From assembly GCA_019747815.1 (NCBI GenBank), contig JAIEQJ010000032.1, positions 38,809 to 102,808 of the forward strand: DNA of 64,000 bases. Direction: 5' to 3'. Each line of letters starts with the position of its first letter. The stretch's first letter is position 1. A program made the translations under genes and the position numbers. The stretch comes from Hyphomonadaceae bacterium. GTDB lineage: Bacteria > Pseudomonadota > Alphaproteobacteria > Rhizobiales > Hyphomicrobiaceae. Below the pieces are notes generated by a model. It made no database searches and had not been told where the DNA came from. It saw only the letters and a list, made by a program, of their open reading frames with translations. This document shows, in pieces, positions 63,748 through 64,000 of the stretch.

Positions 63748-63821
63748 GACCAAGCCGGGCTCCTCTGCGAGCTGGAGTTTTTCCGGTTCAGGTTTTCTCG
63801 CAGACGGCTTCGCCGACCCCG

Positions 63822-63905
63822 TGGTGAGCCTGTCGAACCACGGGCGTGGTGGGCGCGGCCCGTCCTTCGACGAGGCTCAGGACGAGGGCGAGCCCGCGGC
63901 TCGGT
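63822..63905. repeat. Dispersed repeat family C
   Basis: CGTGGTGAGCCTGTCGAACC, CGTCCTTCGACGAGGCTCAG and GACGAGGGCGAGC are the core words of a short repeat widespread in alphaproteobacterial genomes. One copy in the window. Confidence 0.6.
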
Positions 63906-63933
63906 GAGCCCACAAGGGACGGAAGGACGCTAG

Positions 63934-64000
63934 TGTCCCGATCGCGAAGTTCGCCGGATCTTGCAGCAGGCGCTGAACGAACTTCGCGATCGAAAGGACA
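63934..64000. repeat. Long inverted repeat at the window edge
   Basis: CGATCGCGAAGTTCG at 63939-63953 and CGAACTTCGCGATCG at 63978-63992 are perfect complements; TGTCC before and GGACA after extend the pairing. It may be the end of a small mobile element or an operator, and it may continue past the edge. Confidence 0.75.

Overview
The window is a piece of a high-GC alphaproteobacterial chromosome, most probably order Hyphomicrobiales (Rhizobiales). The evidence is a class I lysyl-tRNA synthetase, a cobalamin-dependent ribonucleotide reductase, the ugp operon beside glpK, an lgt-midA-pgeF cluster, hisC next to tyrC, DUF1194, extensin-like and YbjN proteins, and dispersed palindromic repeats of types common in that order. 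The genus cannot be fixed from sequence reading alone. I see no rRNA, tRNA, CRISPR, phage or transposase gene. The window is core and metabolic chromosome with short repeats scattered through it.

Layout. 1-6193: glycerol and glycerophospholipid use (partial glpK, divergent ugpB-A-E-C, and a phosphoesterase with substituted metal ligands). 6671-15056: an L,D-transpeptidase, class I LysRS, two orphan periplasmic binding proteins, kdsA, small membrane and periplasmic DUF proteins, and a frameshifted isoprenylcysteine-methyltransferase-like gene. 15090-16796: a two-gene membrane-protein pair of lower GC and an SDR without its catalytic residues. 17009-19605: the sulfite dehydrogenase pair sorA-sorB and a Nudix hydrolase. 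19715-23215: a 1166-residue protein built entirely of 8-residue units arranged in an exact 109-residue (327 bp) super-repeat. 23337-26297: a HAD phosphatase, a Cys-rich secreted protein, infA and small proteins. 26487-34559: a fused oxoprolinase/hydantoinase, a divergent MarR-like regulator, a TRAP transporter (QMP) and a TetR regulator. 34633-48133: secreted proteins and mixed catabolic genes (hydrolases, FAD monooxygenase, MaoC hydratase, FAH-family hydratase, a core-type methionine synthase, a glutaredoxin-DinB fusion, LysR, aldo-keto reductase). 48235-54691: a MATE exporter with an HxlR repressor, prs, a lipoprotein, and lgt-midA-pgeF. 54809-63492: UbiK-like and YbjN proteins, proC, a 2OG oxygenase, the coupled hisC-tyrC-ChaC operon, and nrdJ. 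63493-64000: a control region with a strong terminator, a possible leader ORF and repeats.

How the genes work together. ugpBAEC imports glycerol-3-phosphate or its diesters, the adjacent phosphoesterase may release phosphate or glycerol, and GlpK phosphorylates free glycerol. SorA passes electrons from sulfite to the SorB cytochrome. The TRAP transporter probably brings in the substrate of the oxoprolinase under control of the MarR-like protein. HisC and TyrC together fit the end of tyrosine/phenylalanine synthesis. HxlR and MATE form a repressor/exporter pair with two direct repeats between them.

Most unusual points: the 109-residue super-repeat protein; palindromic repeats inserted in frame inside the oxoprolinase gene and at every junction of the ugp operon; a dispersed repeat that supplies the C-terminus of an FAH-family enzyme; a phosphoesterase with several metal ligands replaced; a core methionine synthase without its usual partner next door; and a short ORF ending inside a strong terminator upstream of nrdJ.
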